64,000 nt of DNA from Prorocentrum cordatum (GCA_963575745.1 CAUYUJ010000914.1:373588-437587), one strand, 5' to 3'; shown: positions 11,645 to 22,984, counted from the first letter of the stretch. Program-made: numbers and translations. Notes: generated by a model not told the origin, from the sequence alone.

Positions 11645-11885
11645 ATGTCTGCTGTCACGTGCGCTGGCGCACCTGGTGCACTCAGCGCTGGCCGCGCACG
11701 TGGTACACCTGGCGCGGCTGGAGCATGTGGCACACTCGGCGCACGTGGAGCATATCGCGCATTTGGCGCACGAGGCGTGCTTAGGCCAATTCGCGTCGCG
11801 AACCTCGCACGCCTGGCGAACCTTACGAGTGTCGTGCACCTGGCGTCCCTATGGGTCCCAAGTGTTGTCTATCCGATAGCGATCT
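11645..11885. repeat. Degenerate GCGCAC-type 9-bp repeat
   Basis: Words such as GCGCACCTGGTGCAC and GCGCACGTGGAGCAT recur about every 9-21 bases. In one plus-strand frame this gives an alternating AH/VH pattern (HVAHSAHVEHIAHLAH). No function is recognised. Confidence 0.6.
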
Positions 11886-11899
11886 CTGCCAATGCTGGG

Positions 11900-13195
11900 T
11901 CTAAGGTGCTACAATATTGAAGTGGTGGGAGGGCGGGTTGGAGTGAGCAAGACAGTTTGTGGCGTTCCCGTTGTGAACTTCACCCTGCCTCCTACCCCCT
12001 CCTGTAGGTCTGGACCCAGGGGGGGGACATGATATGGTAGAGGATCCGCCTGGGCCCAAGATAGCTCCAGATGCTCCAAGCATGGCCCCCCCAAGATGTC
12101 GCAACATTTTCTTAATCGACCGGGATGGCGTCAGACAGACCTCCACTCGACTACGTCATGCCTCGAAGGCGGCCTCCCAGGACCACGAAAAGCCTACCAA
12201 CGACGCTGAAAGGCCCAAGACGTTCAAAAATCTTCGGTTCCCCATGTAAGCTTGAGCTTCGCACAGCTTCGCTTCTCGTGAGCTCCCGAAAGCCCACGGA
12301 GGCCCCAAGAGAGCCCAACAGACCGTGCGAAAGGCCCCGATGGGGCCCCGAGGGAGCCGGCGGGCCCCGCGAGCGACCCCACTCGGCCTCGGACTCGGCT
12401 CCGCGCGCGTGGCGCCGGGAGGGCGCCGCGAGGAGGGCGCCGAGGCGCGTGCCTGGAAGAAACCTGCCACGTTCTCTGGTCGAAAAAACAAAGCAAGAGG
12501 AAAAGCAAAGGGAAGGCTCCGAGGAAGAGCAAGAGGAATTGGAGGAGGAGGAGGGGCGGGCTGGGGCACAAGAGGCCCAAAGGAGGAGGACGGGGCGGAG
12601 GAAACTAGCGCGCCCAGGAGGCTCGATCCCGCGGCTAGAGAGCACGCGCGGCGGCGGGTGCGCCTCGGGCGGCGAAGTCGCGCCAGGAGGAGGAGGAGGG
12701 AGAAGGACGGGCGCAGGCGATCCAACAGGCCACCCAAGAGGCAGTGTGTTGGAACTCCACCGGCAGGCTAGAGGCCTGCCCTCTTTGGTTAAGCAGGTGG
12801 CCGGGGCGGGAAGGGATGGAGCCACATCCGCTCAAGATCGGCCCCCGGACCCCTGCCAGTGCCTCCCTGGGTCCACCTGGTGCGGCTTTCCACCTAGATC
12901 CGTCCTGGGCGGTCCCTGGGCCCGACCGCGGCCCTGGGGGGTCGAACGAAAAAAAATGGTCGAACCCAGAACCTCGAACCTCTTCCGCCCTTCCTGGTCG
13001 CCGGAACCACTGCTGGGCAACTTCGGACCCCCAGCCGACTCCAAGGTCGAACGTTATGCCCGTGGGCCGCTGTCCGAGGTTCACGCCCGAGTGCGGCCCC
13101 GTGCCCCCCGCCCGCAACGCGACGCAGGGCAACATCGGCACCTCAGAACGCCCGCGAAACGTATTGATTCGAACACATGAGTATTGCGGGCGCCA
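11900..13195. other. No recognisable gene
   Basis: GC-rich sequence with long overlapping frames on both strands, such as a 351-codon plus frame, which is expected at this GC content. I see no domain, splice-site set or repeat that supports a gene. Confidence 0.4.
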
Positions 13196-13237
13196 CATGC
13201 GTGTGCGCACAAGTCCCTGGACCCCAGCAAGCTCCAC

Positions 13238-13449
13238 TGAGGACAGCACAACCCCCCACCCCCAGCCCCAGCCAGGACCCCCACTCCCGACCTGGTGATC
13301 CAGGGGGTCCTGGCTGGGGGTGAGGGTGGTTTTTCGCCCCACAAGAATCCTCCAAGAACCACACCCACCGCCATGCCAGCCAGGGCCCCCTGGATTACCA
13401 AGTCGGGAATGACTCCGTGGCAGGAGGTAGGGGTGGGTTGTGCTGCTCT
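13238..13449. repeat. Imperfect inverted repeat (~83-base arms)
   Basis: The left arm 13238-13320 (GACAGCACAACC, ACTCCCGACCTGGTGATCCA, GGGGGTCCTGGCTGG) is matched inverted by 13366-13449 (CCAGCCAGGGCCCCCTGGAT, ACCAAGTCGGGAATGA, GGGTTGTGCTGCTC). It is a fold-back element with a ~45-base loop and no coding capacity. Confidence 0.7.
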
Positions 13450-14327
13450 CATACATGCGTGTGCGCACCGGTCGGTCCCCCGTCATCGGACCTCTCGGAC
13501 CCTAGCCGGCTCCAAAGCCCTCTGCTGGGGAGCCCACAAAGGACGTACGCGCCAAACCACGCACATGAACACGGCCACTCAATCCGCGAGACCAGCCTCG
13601 CGATGCGAACTCTCGCGCAAAGCGTAGTCTCGAAACCGACGCGGATTCTTGTACGTGTTGATCTGCTTCCCCAGCCCAGACATCCGGCTGCTCCGATCTT
13701 TTCGATGCATGGGCCCTGAGGGTCCGGACCACTTCCCTGGGGCCGGCTTTTCGTCCTGAGTCGCTGTTCGACGCTCCCGAGGCCTGGCGAAGGCCCCCAG
13801 AGGCCGAAAACGACAACAAAAACGCCCGCTCCAATCTTTGTCGGAGCGTCGGATCTCCAGTGCCAGGGCGGGGCCTCCCCCTGCGGCTGGCCCTGCCGCC
13901 TCCGCGCCGCCCTCGCGCGCGGGCGCCGCCCCCGCGCCGCGCCCTCGCGCTGCGGCCCGCGCCCGCCGCGGGAGCGAGGCGCGCCGCTCCGCTCGAAGGG
14001 TCGCGCCGAGTCCGCCTCGACGGATGAGCAGCAGATGTGCCCCTAAACTCTGTGGGAGGGGGCCCTAAGTTCGAGCCTGTCTTTCTATTATTCGCGGTCA
14101 CGGGTGCGATCGGGGAAGGGGGGGGAGTTCGTCCCCCCCGATCACAGCACGGCGGGGGGGGCCGCCAGAGACCTCGAGAATCCTCGAAGGATCCGCAAAT
14201 AATCTTTGCAAATGTGGGCAAAGTAGCGTGACGTGATCCGGGGAGGAGGGAGGGCGAGGGCCGATCACGGCCGTTATCGCCCAGACGTAAAAAAATGCTC
14301 TTAGGAGGGCCAGAAACATTAAGAAGA

Positions 14328-14485
14328 AGTTGAAGGAGGTCCTTTTTGCAGATGTGTCCGACGAAACCGCCCACATGCTAAGGCTTCGGGGTACCCCTGA
14401 AAACCACGAGCCTAAGTTAGGCCACGAATTCAGTGTGTCATTAGGGTTAGGGGTTGTATGATTCTGCTTGATGATCGAAGACCAC
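14328..14485 (+). repeat. Dispersed repeat, copy 1 of 2
   Basis: Shares with 45444-45590 the series CAGATGTGTCCGACGA, CCTAAGTTAGGC, ACGAATTCA, AGGGTT and TTCTGCTT, in the same order and orientation. The word GCCTAAGTTAGGC is a perfect palindrome. The identity of the parent element is unknown. Confidence 0.7.
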
Positions 14486-14695
14486 GAGGCACCTCACCGC
14501 ACCCCCCCGGGGTCGGGAACTTTTGCTGAGTCGACTACACCCAGGAGTGACCCTCGGCAAGTGTGACCTTTGGTGCGCGGCTTCAGGGTGCAGCAGGTAA
14601 GCCAGATCAAAGCGCGCCGGCCAGTGCTGGGGGGCCCATTGGGCCAGCACCAAAGGGCAGTCCGCCGAAAGGTCACTCTCACGCGAAGCCGACTC

Positions 14696-14728
14696 AGCGT
14701 GTCGCGGCGGCGGCCCCGGCGACACGCT
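14696..14728. repeat. 33-base stem-loop, copy 1 of 2
   Basis: AGCGTGTCGC and GCGACACGCT are perfect 10-base arms around a GC-rich 13-base loop. The same hairpin, with one or two loop differences, recurs at 61294-61326. Confidence 0.75.
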
Positions 14729-15054
14729 GTGCCTTGCGAGCGTGCGAGCGGATAGCGAGTCGCTCCTAACCGCGGGGCGGGAGGCTGGAAGAAGCTCGGC
14801 ACGTGGACGCCTGGGGACCGCGAAGTGGACGGCACGTCGAACCGAGGCGTGGTGGGCCCAAACCGGTGGAGCGACACGCTAACCAAAAGTTCCCGACTGT
14901 AGACACGCAAGACGCACATGAACTGCCAAACAACTGGTAGCAGGACCCTGCGTGCCTCCAGACGCCAGCGCAGGATACCCGACGACGTTCGCCCGCCCAG
15001 GGCGGGCATCGCCAGGACACCGCGCGCGATGCGCCCACACCGAGCGGAGAGCGA

Positions 15055-15240
15055 CGAAGGCGACGATGTCGACCATGAAGACGACGAAGACGACGACGAC
15101 GACGCCGCCGACAACGACGACGGCGGCGACGATAGAGCCGACGACGACGATGCAGACAACGACGACGACGGCGGCGGCGACGAAGCCGAAGACGGAGACG
15201 ACCACGAAGACGACGACGACGGCGGCGAGCAAAGCGGCAA
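15055..15240. repeat. GAC/GACGAC repeat
   Basis: Imperfect GAC trinucleotide repeat that gives an Asp-rich frame on plus and Val-rich frames on minus. There is no other support for coding. Confidence 0.85.
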
Positions 15241-16011
15241 AGCGCGATCAGGGGCGAACCCCCCCCCCAGAGGGCGGCGGGCGGCGCTGGCCGTGGGCGC
15301 GCGCGTACTCGCGGGCCGTGGAGAAGTTCGGGGAGCAGAACACGCCTCCGGCGGGGCGGGGGGGGGGGCCCCGCGGGGGCCCCCGCGCGGGGGAACGCCC
15401 CCCGTGCGGGAGAGAGAGGGCCCTGGGCCCTGGGCGCCTGCGGCGAGGGCGCCCCGGGCGGTGTAGCACGGCGAGCGAGGAGCGGCGGCGATGCAGCCAG
15501 CTAGTATCATCATGAGAAGGCGCCGTAAGGATGCAAGGGCCTTGGGCGGGCATGTTGGCGTTGTTCGAACGAGGCTGGCCGACGAGAGTGGCCAAAAACG
15601 GACCGAGTGGGCAAGGATGCAAGGGTACTCCTTGGAAGGTTGCCCATCCTCACCATGCGGGTTGACCGTAGGCGCGCGCGCGCATGTGTGCACACACACG
15701 CTTGGGGCGGCGCGGCCAAGCGCCGCGCGCAGCGACGCGGCGGAGGCGGTCGGAGAGACGGGCACCACCAGCCCACACAATTTGTTGTCCTCTAGCGGCG
15801 AGGTGGCGACACCGTCGCGGGGAGCCTAGCCGGGGCCGCGCCGCGCTGGGCGAAGTCCCAGCCACCCCGGCGTGGCAGGTGGCCGGCCTGGATGGGGACA
15901 GGCAGCTTTGCGGGAGAGGCGGGGGCGCGAATTGGCGCGCGGGAGGCGCCGTCGCGGCCGTGCACGCGCAGGAGGTGGCCGAGCACAACCAGGCGGGCTG
16001 AGCTTGTACGC

Positions 16012-16012
16012 G

Positions 16013-16054
<42 letters not shown>

Positions 16055-16065
16055 CACACACGCTT
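16012..16065. repeat. CA microsatellite
   Basis: A CACACA run with one CACG interruption. Another CA-rich stretch lies at about 16410-16465. Confidence 0.95.
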
Positions 16066-16256
16066 TTTTTACCATCCAGCGGAGCCCTGTGGCAGAGAGG
16101 CACGAGGGAGAGGGAGGGAGGGAGCAGGGGGGCGGCTCGCAGCCCGGCCGCGTGCACCTAATTAGTCTGGCGCCCTGGGGCGGGCCTCCCGGCGAGCCTG
16201 GAGGGCGCACCGCCAAGCCGGCGAACGAGGCGGGGAACGAGGGGGCGAAGACATAC

Positions 16257-16406
16257 TCGGCGGCGAACGAGGGGGGGACGTGAGAAGGAGAAGGCCTTCT
16301 CAGAAGGCTCAGAACACTTCTCAGAAGGCGCGAGGGCTCCTGAAAGGTCCCGCCGCCTTCTGAGAAGGCCTTCTCCTTCTCACTTCCCCCCCTCGCTTGC
16401 CGCCGA
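16257..16406. mobile_element. MITE-like fold-back element, family M (copy 1)
   Basis: The 150-bp element starts TCGGCGGCGAACGAGG and ends CTCGCTTGCCGCCGA. About 52 bases at each end (…GTGAGAAGGAGAAGG, then CCTTCTCAGAAGGC) are inverted copies with two or three mismatches, so nearly the whole element is a hairpin. Two further full copies (26488-26687, 36265-36470) and four partial ones show it is a dispersed family. It has no coding capacity, so it must move using an enzyme from elsewhere if it moves at all. No convincing target duplication was seen. Confidence 0.8.
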
Positions 16407-16936
16407 CACAGACACACAGAGACACACGCACACACCCCCACACACGCACACACGCACACACGCAAACTTCTGCCACCGCGCTCACGAGGCGCAGCACAGA
16501 GCACACACATTCACACGTCCCCAAACCTCGATCCATGGATCCTGCCGCGCCACCGCCAGCGAGAAGCAAGGGCCTCGGCGGCGGCCCCCCTGTCGAGCGA
16601 GCCGGCGCCGCCGACAGCGCCGCCGACGGCGCCGACGACGACGAGGACGGAAGAGAATCGACGCGCTTGGACGGCTTGGCCCCTTTTGTCCAGGGGCCTC
16701 CTCCTGGGACCTTTGGTGGCGCGCACGGCCCTCGGAGAAGGCCGGGGGGGGCTTCTCAGACGGCGAGGCCCAAGACAACAAGCACCACCGGAGCAGATCG
16801 AATGCCTGCTATTGTTGCTCCACGATGTTGGCAAGAAGGGCCCTTCCAGGAAGGCCCGCGCCCGGCTCGAAGGCACCCCCTCCGAGACACCCGTCGTCGC
16901 GGTTCTCGCACCGCTAGAGGCCTCCCAGACGGGGTC

Positions 16937-17148
16937 GGAGTAGATGGGGTCGGAGGATCGTGTCGCATCGCCGGTACATCGCCGATGCATCGACGATGCA
17001 TCCGCGATGCATCGGCGATGCACCGGCGATGCACCGGCGACGTCGGCGATGCATCGGCGACGTCGAGGTGAAGCAAATCGGGCTCTACATCGAGCCGCAT
17101 CGCCGATGCATCGGCGATGCGGCGCGATCCTCCGATCCCATCTGCTCC
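16937..17148. mobile_element. Fold-back element with CATCGGCGATG core
   Basis: Arms of about 43 bases: the left starts GGAGTAGATGGGGTCGGAGG and the right ends TCCTCCGATCCCATCTGCTC. The interior is a run of the self-complementary word GCATCGGCGATG (16976-17125). The Met-His-Arg frames across it are artefacts of this repeat. Confidence 0.75.
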
Positions 17149-17176
17149 GGCTCCATCAGGGAGGCCTAGGGCCCTC

Positions 17177-17300
17177 GAGGAGGAGGAGGAGGAGGAGGAG
17201 GAGGAGGAGGAGGAGGAGGAGTAGAAGAAGGAGAAGGAACAGGAGGAGGAGGAGGAGGAGGAGGAGGAGGAGGAGGAGGAGGAGGAGGAGGAGGACTAGG
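17177..17300. repeat. GGA trinucleotide tract
   Basis: About 120 bases of GAG repeat with one interruption at 17220-17240, followed by GGGCAGGGC repeats to about 17335, immediately before the LINE end. Confidence 0.95.
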
Positions 17301-17345
17301 GGCAGGGCGGGCAGGGGCAGGGCGGGGCAGGGCGGGGCGCCGTGC

Positions 17346-17952
17346 CAACACCGCTCACGCCGGACGGACCACCCGTGCGCATCGGTGGCGCGCCAGCGCT
17401 ACGGGAGCCACGCCTGCTGCTGCGACAAGGGTCCGGGCTTCGGTCGCAGGCACAACAGATGCCGCAACGCGCTGGCAGCGTGGTGCAAACGAGAGTGGGG
17501 AGAGGAAGAGGCACTCACCGAGCAAGCGTGCCCAAGATGGGATCGCGTGCGCGCAGACGGCACCATGGAGAGGGCAGTCCTCGACGTGGTGTTGCCGCAC
17601 GACCCCGTCAGCTCCGGCCCCCTCGCCATCGACGTGAGCGTGGTCGAGGTCACCACACCAGACCTGGGCTTGGCAGCGGCCAGGTCTCGGCGCGACGGCC
17701 AAGCGGCCGCCGATCGGGAGCGAACGAAACACCAACGCTACCCGGGAGGCGGACTGCTGGCCGCTGCGCTCGAGACCGGCGGGCGATGGGGCTCGGAGTT
17801 CCGCCGCTGGGTCAAGGCTGCGGCGCCCGGAGGCCTCCGGGCGCGCGGAGGCGCTGGCCGACCTGCGCCAGAGCTTGGCCGCGGCCCTGCAGCGCGGGGT
17901 AGCCGCGCAGCTGCTCCCCGGCGCGGCCGGCCTCCCGCGCCCCTGGCACTAG
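17346..17952 (+). pseudogene. LINE 3' end: Cys/His motif and nuclease-like tail
   Basis: A plus-strand frame carries a Cys/His motif (HACCCDKG, then RRHNRC, about 17404-17465). Two Asp-containing strands follow (AVLDVVLP and LAIDVSVVEVTT, 17575-17650), then ADRERTKHQRY and ALETGGRWGSEFRRWVKA. I associate this pattern with the C-terminal tail of dinoflagellate LINE polyproteins. The D-D-K layout would fit a PD-(D/E)XK-like nuclease fold, but that is inference. The end is read in a second frame, EALADLRQSLAAALQRG…PRPWH, with stop at 17950-17952. One frameshift near 17830-17850 therefore separates the two parts. RT and endonuclease are absent, so it is a 5'-truncated copy. CT-rich sequence follows and could be its 3' UTR. 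Confidence 0.6.
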
Positions 17953-18356
17953 GTCCGTGCGTGGCGTACCCCGCCTTCCCCTCTTTCCTCCGCCCGCCTG
18001 CTCCCCTCCCGCGCCCCCCCCCCTCTGCTCTCTGCGCTGCGTGCCTGCTTCCCCTCCTCCTCCTGTGTCCCTCGTCCCTCCCTCCTCGTGCTCTCCTGTC
18101 TCTCCTGGCTCCGCGGCCTCTCTCGCTCCTCTCGCCCGTCCCCCTCCTCTCTGTCTGGTCGTCCCTCGTCCCCGTCTGCTTGCCGGGGGGCGCGGTGCAT
18201 AATTTTGTAGGGGTGGCAGTATTTAATTCCCGCCGCCGCGGGCCCTCGGTGCGGTGCTGCGGGACACGGCAGTTCTCCCCCCCGTCTCTCGCTTCTTGTC
18301 CGCTTGCCTCGTTCCCTTGCTCGCTTCTTGTCCGCTTGCCTCCTTTCTTTCAGTGC

Positions 18357-18482
18357 AGGAGGAGGAGGAGCAGGAGGAGTAGCAGGAGGAGGAGGGGGAG
18401 GAGCAGGAGGAGGGGCAGGAGGAGCAGGAGGGGGAGGAGGAGGAGGAGGAGCAGGAGGAGCAGGATGAGGAGCAGGAGGGAG
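18357..18482. repeat. GGA/AGC-rich trinucleotide tract
   Basis: Imperfect GAGGAGCAGGAG repeat just downstream of a pyrimidine-rich stretch (17955-18350) that holds nothing else I can name. Confidence 0.85.
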
Positions 18483-18659
18483 GGGGGGGGGCTCCCCAAA
18501 GGCCTGGGCACCTCCCCCGCCCCGAGCCGGCCTCCCCCGCCCCGAGCCGAGGGATGCTGGACGGCCCCAGGGCCGCCTGGCAACGGCCCCCGGAGGTCGA
18601 GAACCGCCAGAGACACCTCCTGCTGTGCTTGTCCCCGACGCGTGGAGGGTCCAGCTTCC

Positions 18660-18862
18660 CGGGCGCGCCCGGAGGGGGAGGTGAGACGGGGGCAGGCCTT
18701 CTCGGCAGGCGGAGAGGCTTCTCAGAAGCCCCCTGCCTTCTGGGAAGCCGCCCATGTATTCGGAGACGGCTCGTGATACCTCTCAGGAGGCCTGAGGCCT
18801 TCCGAGCCTTCTGAGAAGGCCCGCCCCCATTGCCCCTCCCCCCCCCTGCCGCGGAGACAACT
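18660..18862. mobile_element. Family M fold-back element, diverged copy
   Basis: Contains AGGCCTTCTCGG, CTTCTCAGAAGCC and GCCTTCTGAGAAGGCCCGCC in the same order as the full copies, between GC-rich ends that are only roughly complementary. Confidence 0.6.
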
Positions 18863-18981
18863 CTGGTCTGTGCTTCCCAGACCCCGTCGGGCGATGAACA
18901 ACTCACGACGGAAGGCTGTTTGCTAGTTCGGCCTCTGGCAGCCCTTGCGTGGCCCTCGGGACCGTCGAGAAACGACTCTAG

Positions 18982-19127
18982 GCGAGCGCGCTCCACTACT
19001 CGCAAAGTGACCACTCGCAAATGGCCTGGATCCGCTGGGGGGGATCTACGAGAAATTACATCAAGTCAAACACATGTTTTTCGGGTGTTTGCGAGTAGGC
19101 ACGTTGCGAGTAGTGGAACGCGCTCGG
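18982..19127. mobile_element. Fold-back element with 43-base arms
   Basis: The left arm GCGAGCGCGCTCCACTACTC (then GCAAAGTGACCACTCGCAAA) is matched by the inverted right arm TTTGCGAGTAGGCACGTTGC (then GAGTAGTGGAACGCGCTCGG), with about five mismatches over 43 bases. The loop is ~60 bases. No coding capacity. A dispersed-repeat copy (AAAAACCGCTCC, GGGTCGAGACCTCC) begins right after it at about 19133. Confidence 0.78.
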
Positions 19128-19304
19128 TAAGACTCAGCATGAAAAACCGCTCCAGGGGAATGGGTCGAGACCTCCACGGGTCGACGTGATGAAAAATCAT
19201 GACGTCGGGGGTCTGGCTTCCGGGCCATCGCTCCAGCCTCCAGCGCCACGAAGGGAGCCCAAGGCCAGCAGCCCCATGAAGGAAACCCAACGCCGGCAGC
19301 AATG

Positions 19305-19445
19305 AGGGAGGCGGAGGAGGAGGAGGAGGCGGAGGCGGAAGAGGCGGGAAGGCGGAGGAGGAGGCAGAGGAGGCGGCGAGGAGGAGGAGGAGGAGGAGGA
19401 GGAGAAGGAGGAGGAGGAGGTTGAGGAGGAAAGAGGAGGATGCGA
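19305..19445. repeat. GGA trinucleotide tract
   Basis: Imperfect GAGGAGGCGGAGGAGG repeat. Confidence 0.9.
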
Positions 19446-20350
19446 GAGGAGGAGTGCTTGTTCACGACGCGCGGAGGGTCTGGCTCCAGGGCCATCGCGC
19501 TCCCGCCTCCGGCGGCCGATCGGGGACGAGCACCTTCGGAACGCCCTAGGGCGAAGCGCGGCTGCTCGAAAGCACCCCGAGGTTCGGCACACCTTGCGGA
19601 TGTGAGCCTGTGTTGTTTGGAGACTCTGGCAAATTTGCTTGCGTGGACAGAGGGGGGGTGAACCCGAAGCCAGCCGCAAACCACTTGACGTGCGGAAATC
19701 ACGCAAGTCGAAAGGCACCTGCACGCTAGTATTCGTTTGAAGAGGGGCGGGCGAGGGGGGGGGAGAGGGGGGGCGAACGCCATGCAAGTGAGCTTGCCTG
19801 AATCTTGAACAATCCGCTCCTTGCGGATGCAGGACAACGACAGCAGGCGTCGGGGTCCCTCGCGCCCGACGCCAAAGGCCTCCCAGGATCCCTGGAGGCC
19901 TCCAAGCGACGGCGACGGCTGTGCAGCCCCGGTCCCGAGGGCGGCGCCTGGCACCCAGAACTCGTGGCCCTTGCTCTCGTCGTCCGACCGGATGAGCACG
20001 CCGTTGGACAGGATGGACCTCGGCGGGGGCGGCGTCGCGGATCGAGGCCTTGCCGCGTGCCCCAGTTAGGCGGGCGAAAAACTGAGTACGTAGACACACA
20101 CACACACATAACATTCATCTTATGACACATAGAGCTTGGACACAGGACCAAGATTTGAGGCAAAGCGAAGCGAGCCCTCCAATCTTGTATACATATGTAT
20201 CATATGTATATAGATATGTATATATCGGAGGTGACGGGGTGAGATCGAAGTGGAACGGAGAGCCCCCCTACCGGGAAATCGATTTCGGTTTCGTGTTCGT
20301 GCGTGCCGTGCGGGCGAGGCGAAGCTGCGTGGGCGGGCGAGAGAAAGTCT
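19446..20350. other. No recognisable gene
   Basis: Mixed sequence with short CA and TA runs near 20095-20110 and 20190-20225. Frames of up to 312 codons on the minus strand (19061-19999) run through the GGA tract and show no domain. Confidence 0.45.
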
Positions 20351-20353
20351 CCT

Positions 20354-20526
20354 GTGGCTGAGGCGCGGCCGGACCAAATGTCTCCCTTCCGGGCGGCCGG
20401 GGGCCCGCGGTGTCCCGCCGGTGTCCCGCTGGTGTCCCGTGTGGCTGAGGCGCGGCCGGACCAAATGACTCCCTTCCGGGCGGCCGGGGGCCCGCGGTGT
20501 CCCGCCGGTGTCCCGTCGGTGTCCCG
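20354..20526. repeat. 87-bp tandem duplication
   Basis: GTGGCTGAGGCGCGGCCGGA starts at 20354 and 20441. Each copy ends in repeats of GGTGTCCCG. The copies differ at a few positions only. Confidence 0.85.
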
Positions 20527-20585
20527 ATTATGGTGATGATATTGATGATGATGATGGTGATGATGATGACGATGTTGATGTTTTG

Positions 20586-21350
20586 TTTTGATGATCGATA
20601 GTGAGATCGGTAGTGATATCGATTGTGAGATCGAACGTGAGATCGAATGTCAGATCGCTTGTGAGATCGATTGTGAGATCGATTGTGATACCGAATGCGA
20701 GATCGATAATGAGATCGATAGTGAGATCGACTGTGAGACCGAATGGGGTATCGAGTGTGAGATCGATTGTGATATCGATTGTGAGATCAGTAACGAGACC
20801 GAATGTGAGATCGATTGTGGAATCTATTGTGAGATCGATAGTCAGATCGATTGTGAGATCGATCGATTGAGTTAGTAGTGAGATCACTATCGGTAATGAG
20901 ATCGGTAGTGATTTCGATAGTGAGATCGATGATGAGACCGAATGTGAGATCGATTGTGAGTTCGGTTGTGATACCGATAGTGAGATCGATAGTGAGATCG
21001 ATAATGAAATCGAAAGTGAGTTCGATAGAGAGATCGATAGTGAGGCCGAATGCGAGATCGATTGTGAGATCGATTGTGATATCGATGGTGAGATCGATAG
21101 TGAGACCGAATGCAAGATCGATAGTGAGATCGATAGTGAGTTTGACAGTGAGATCGATAGTCAGATCGAATGCGAGATCGATTGTGATATCGATTGTGAG
21201 ATCAATAGCGAGACCGAATGTGAGATCGATTGTGGGATCGATTGTGAGATTGATTGTGAGATCGATAGTCAGATCGATTGTGAGATCTATCGATTGAAAT
21301 CGATTGTGAGATCGGTAGTGAGTTCGATAGTGAGATCAATCGAGTGCGAC
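20586..21350. repeat. 12-bp GATC minisatellite
   Basis: About 60 units of a 12-base word close to GAGATCGATTGT or GAGATCGATAGT, preceded by a short GAT run (20530-20580). A longer segment ending in GATCGATCGATTGA recurs near 20850 and 21280, which suggests a higher-order period of about 430 bases. The regular unit keeps frames open (VRSI on plus, DLTI on minus), but nothing else supports coding. Confidence 0.95.
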
Positions 21351-22102
21351 GTTGGTCCCTCCCCCCCCTCACCTCCTTATCACCCGAAGGGTGGTCTATG
21401 CGGTATATATATATATATACACACCTGTTGTCTCTGGCTCCTGCCTGCTCATCACACTGTCATGCTTCCCTGTCCTTTCCCGCCGCCCACGTGCTTCCCA
21501 TCTCGAGGCGTGCGTCACCGTCCAACGTCGGACTCCCCGTCCTCCAGTGACCCGCTCGTGCTTCACCCCTCTCCTCCGCGGTCCAGGCTACACTTTTTCC
21601 GGCACTCTGCCTGCTCGCCAGATGTTGCCACGCAGGCACCCGAGCACGGGGCCAAGATCCTGGGACACTGCGCAGCGAGCCCTCGCATCTCCTGTGTACT
21701 GCGCCATCGGGGGGCGCCTGCCCCAGGGCGGCTGGGCCGCCGCCCCCGATTGCGCGGAACGCGCTAGAGCTCCTCGCCTGGCACTCGATCCAAAAGTGGC
21801 ACCAGAAGGGCCGCAACAGGCGGGCGGGCCCAAGAGGGGTCCCGGGCAGCCCCTGGCCCGACGCCGCCGGGCGGAGCTGAAGCGCAGCAGATTGGGCCCC
21901 CAGGCCGCCCAGGGACAACACGGGCATGCTCTGAGCCTGATCGCTCTGTGCTAGTCCCCGGGCCCGGAGACCGGGCGGAAACGTCTTCAATCATGCCGTA
22001 CGCCGGAGAGCGTTGGCGAAAGGAAGACGGTGCCGGCCTACTCTCACCGCCTTGCGGGAGCGGCGGCGAGTCGGCCGTCACATAAGCTACATCGTGCGCG
22101 GC

Positions 22103-22135
22103 AGGAGGAGGAGGAGGAGGAGGAGGAGGAGGAGA
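22103..22135. repeat. GGA microsatellite
   Basis: Short GGAGGA run. The surrounding 21350-22980 region holds no gene I can support. Confidence 0.8.
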
Positions 22136-22984
22136 GCGATCGTGGATCCCTCAGGCCATCAGGAAAAAGGAAACAGGAGGAGAGGAGGAGGAAGAGGGAG
22201 GAGGAAGCATTGAGGCGACGAATGCGAAACTGAAAAAGCTGCAACGCCCCGACCTCGTTGTGATCGTCGTGGCAGCAGTAGTGGTCGTGGTCGTCGTGGC
22301 TGCGGTGGTGGAGGCGGTCGTGGTCGTAACAGCAGTCCCAAATCTCCGACGAAACTGTTGTTCCATCCCGGCGCTTTCTTAGATGTCGGCCTCGGGAGCC
22401 TGTTATTCGGCCCAAGATCAAAGATGGACCCAGGTCGAAACACCATCCGAGGAGAAGATCGGGGAAGTGGTCGGGACTCCCAGGGCAGCGGGTGGAAAAA
22501 TCAGATCGGCGGATGTCAGGGCAAGAGGTCGTGGTCGGTGCAGTGGTCGGCGTCGTCGCGGACGCAAGAGAAACGGGGCCCTGCAGGATGAGCAGAGGCC
22601 GCCAACCACCCTGGGGACAAAAGGCTGTGAGCCATGCAGGCGGGGTGCTGTCTCTTTTCATGTGTAGCTTATGCCTCTTGTGTCTGGCATCCACTACACG
22701 ACCATGCAGGCTTCTACACAGGCTCACGAGACCGAAAGCGCAACTACAGGGGATACGCATACAGGGCCACGGGGCGCACGATTCACGCAGAGGGTGCGCA
22801 AAAGGGCGCAGACGGAGGCTGTGAGATCCATTTTTGTTTCCACCGCAGCGGTTGGCTGGCGGGCGGCTGACTACCATGCCAGAGGGAGGAGCAGCAGAGA
22901 GAAGGAGGAGGAGAAGAAGCGAAGCGAGGGAGACAGACCATGGCACTGTGTGTGCTTCCCCTCTCGGTCCAACGGAGGCTGTGA

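Noticed and set aside
14440-14455. Telomere-like AGGGTTAGGGG
   Set aside because: A single occurrence inside a dispersed repeat; no tandem telomeric array.
16944-18776. 610-codon plus-strand open frame
   Set aside because: It merges a GGA-repeat artefact, the true LINE tail (17346-17830) and GC-rich non-coding sequence; only the LINE part is supported.
20528-21297. VRSI/DLTI repeat proteins on both strands
   Set aside because: A 12-bp tandem repeat keeps several frames open automatically.
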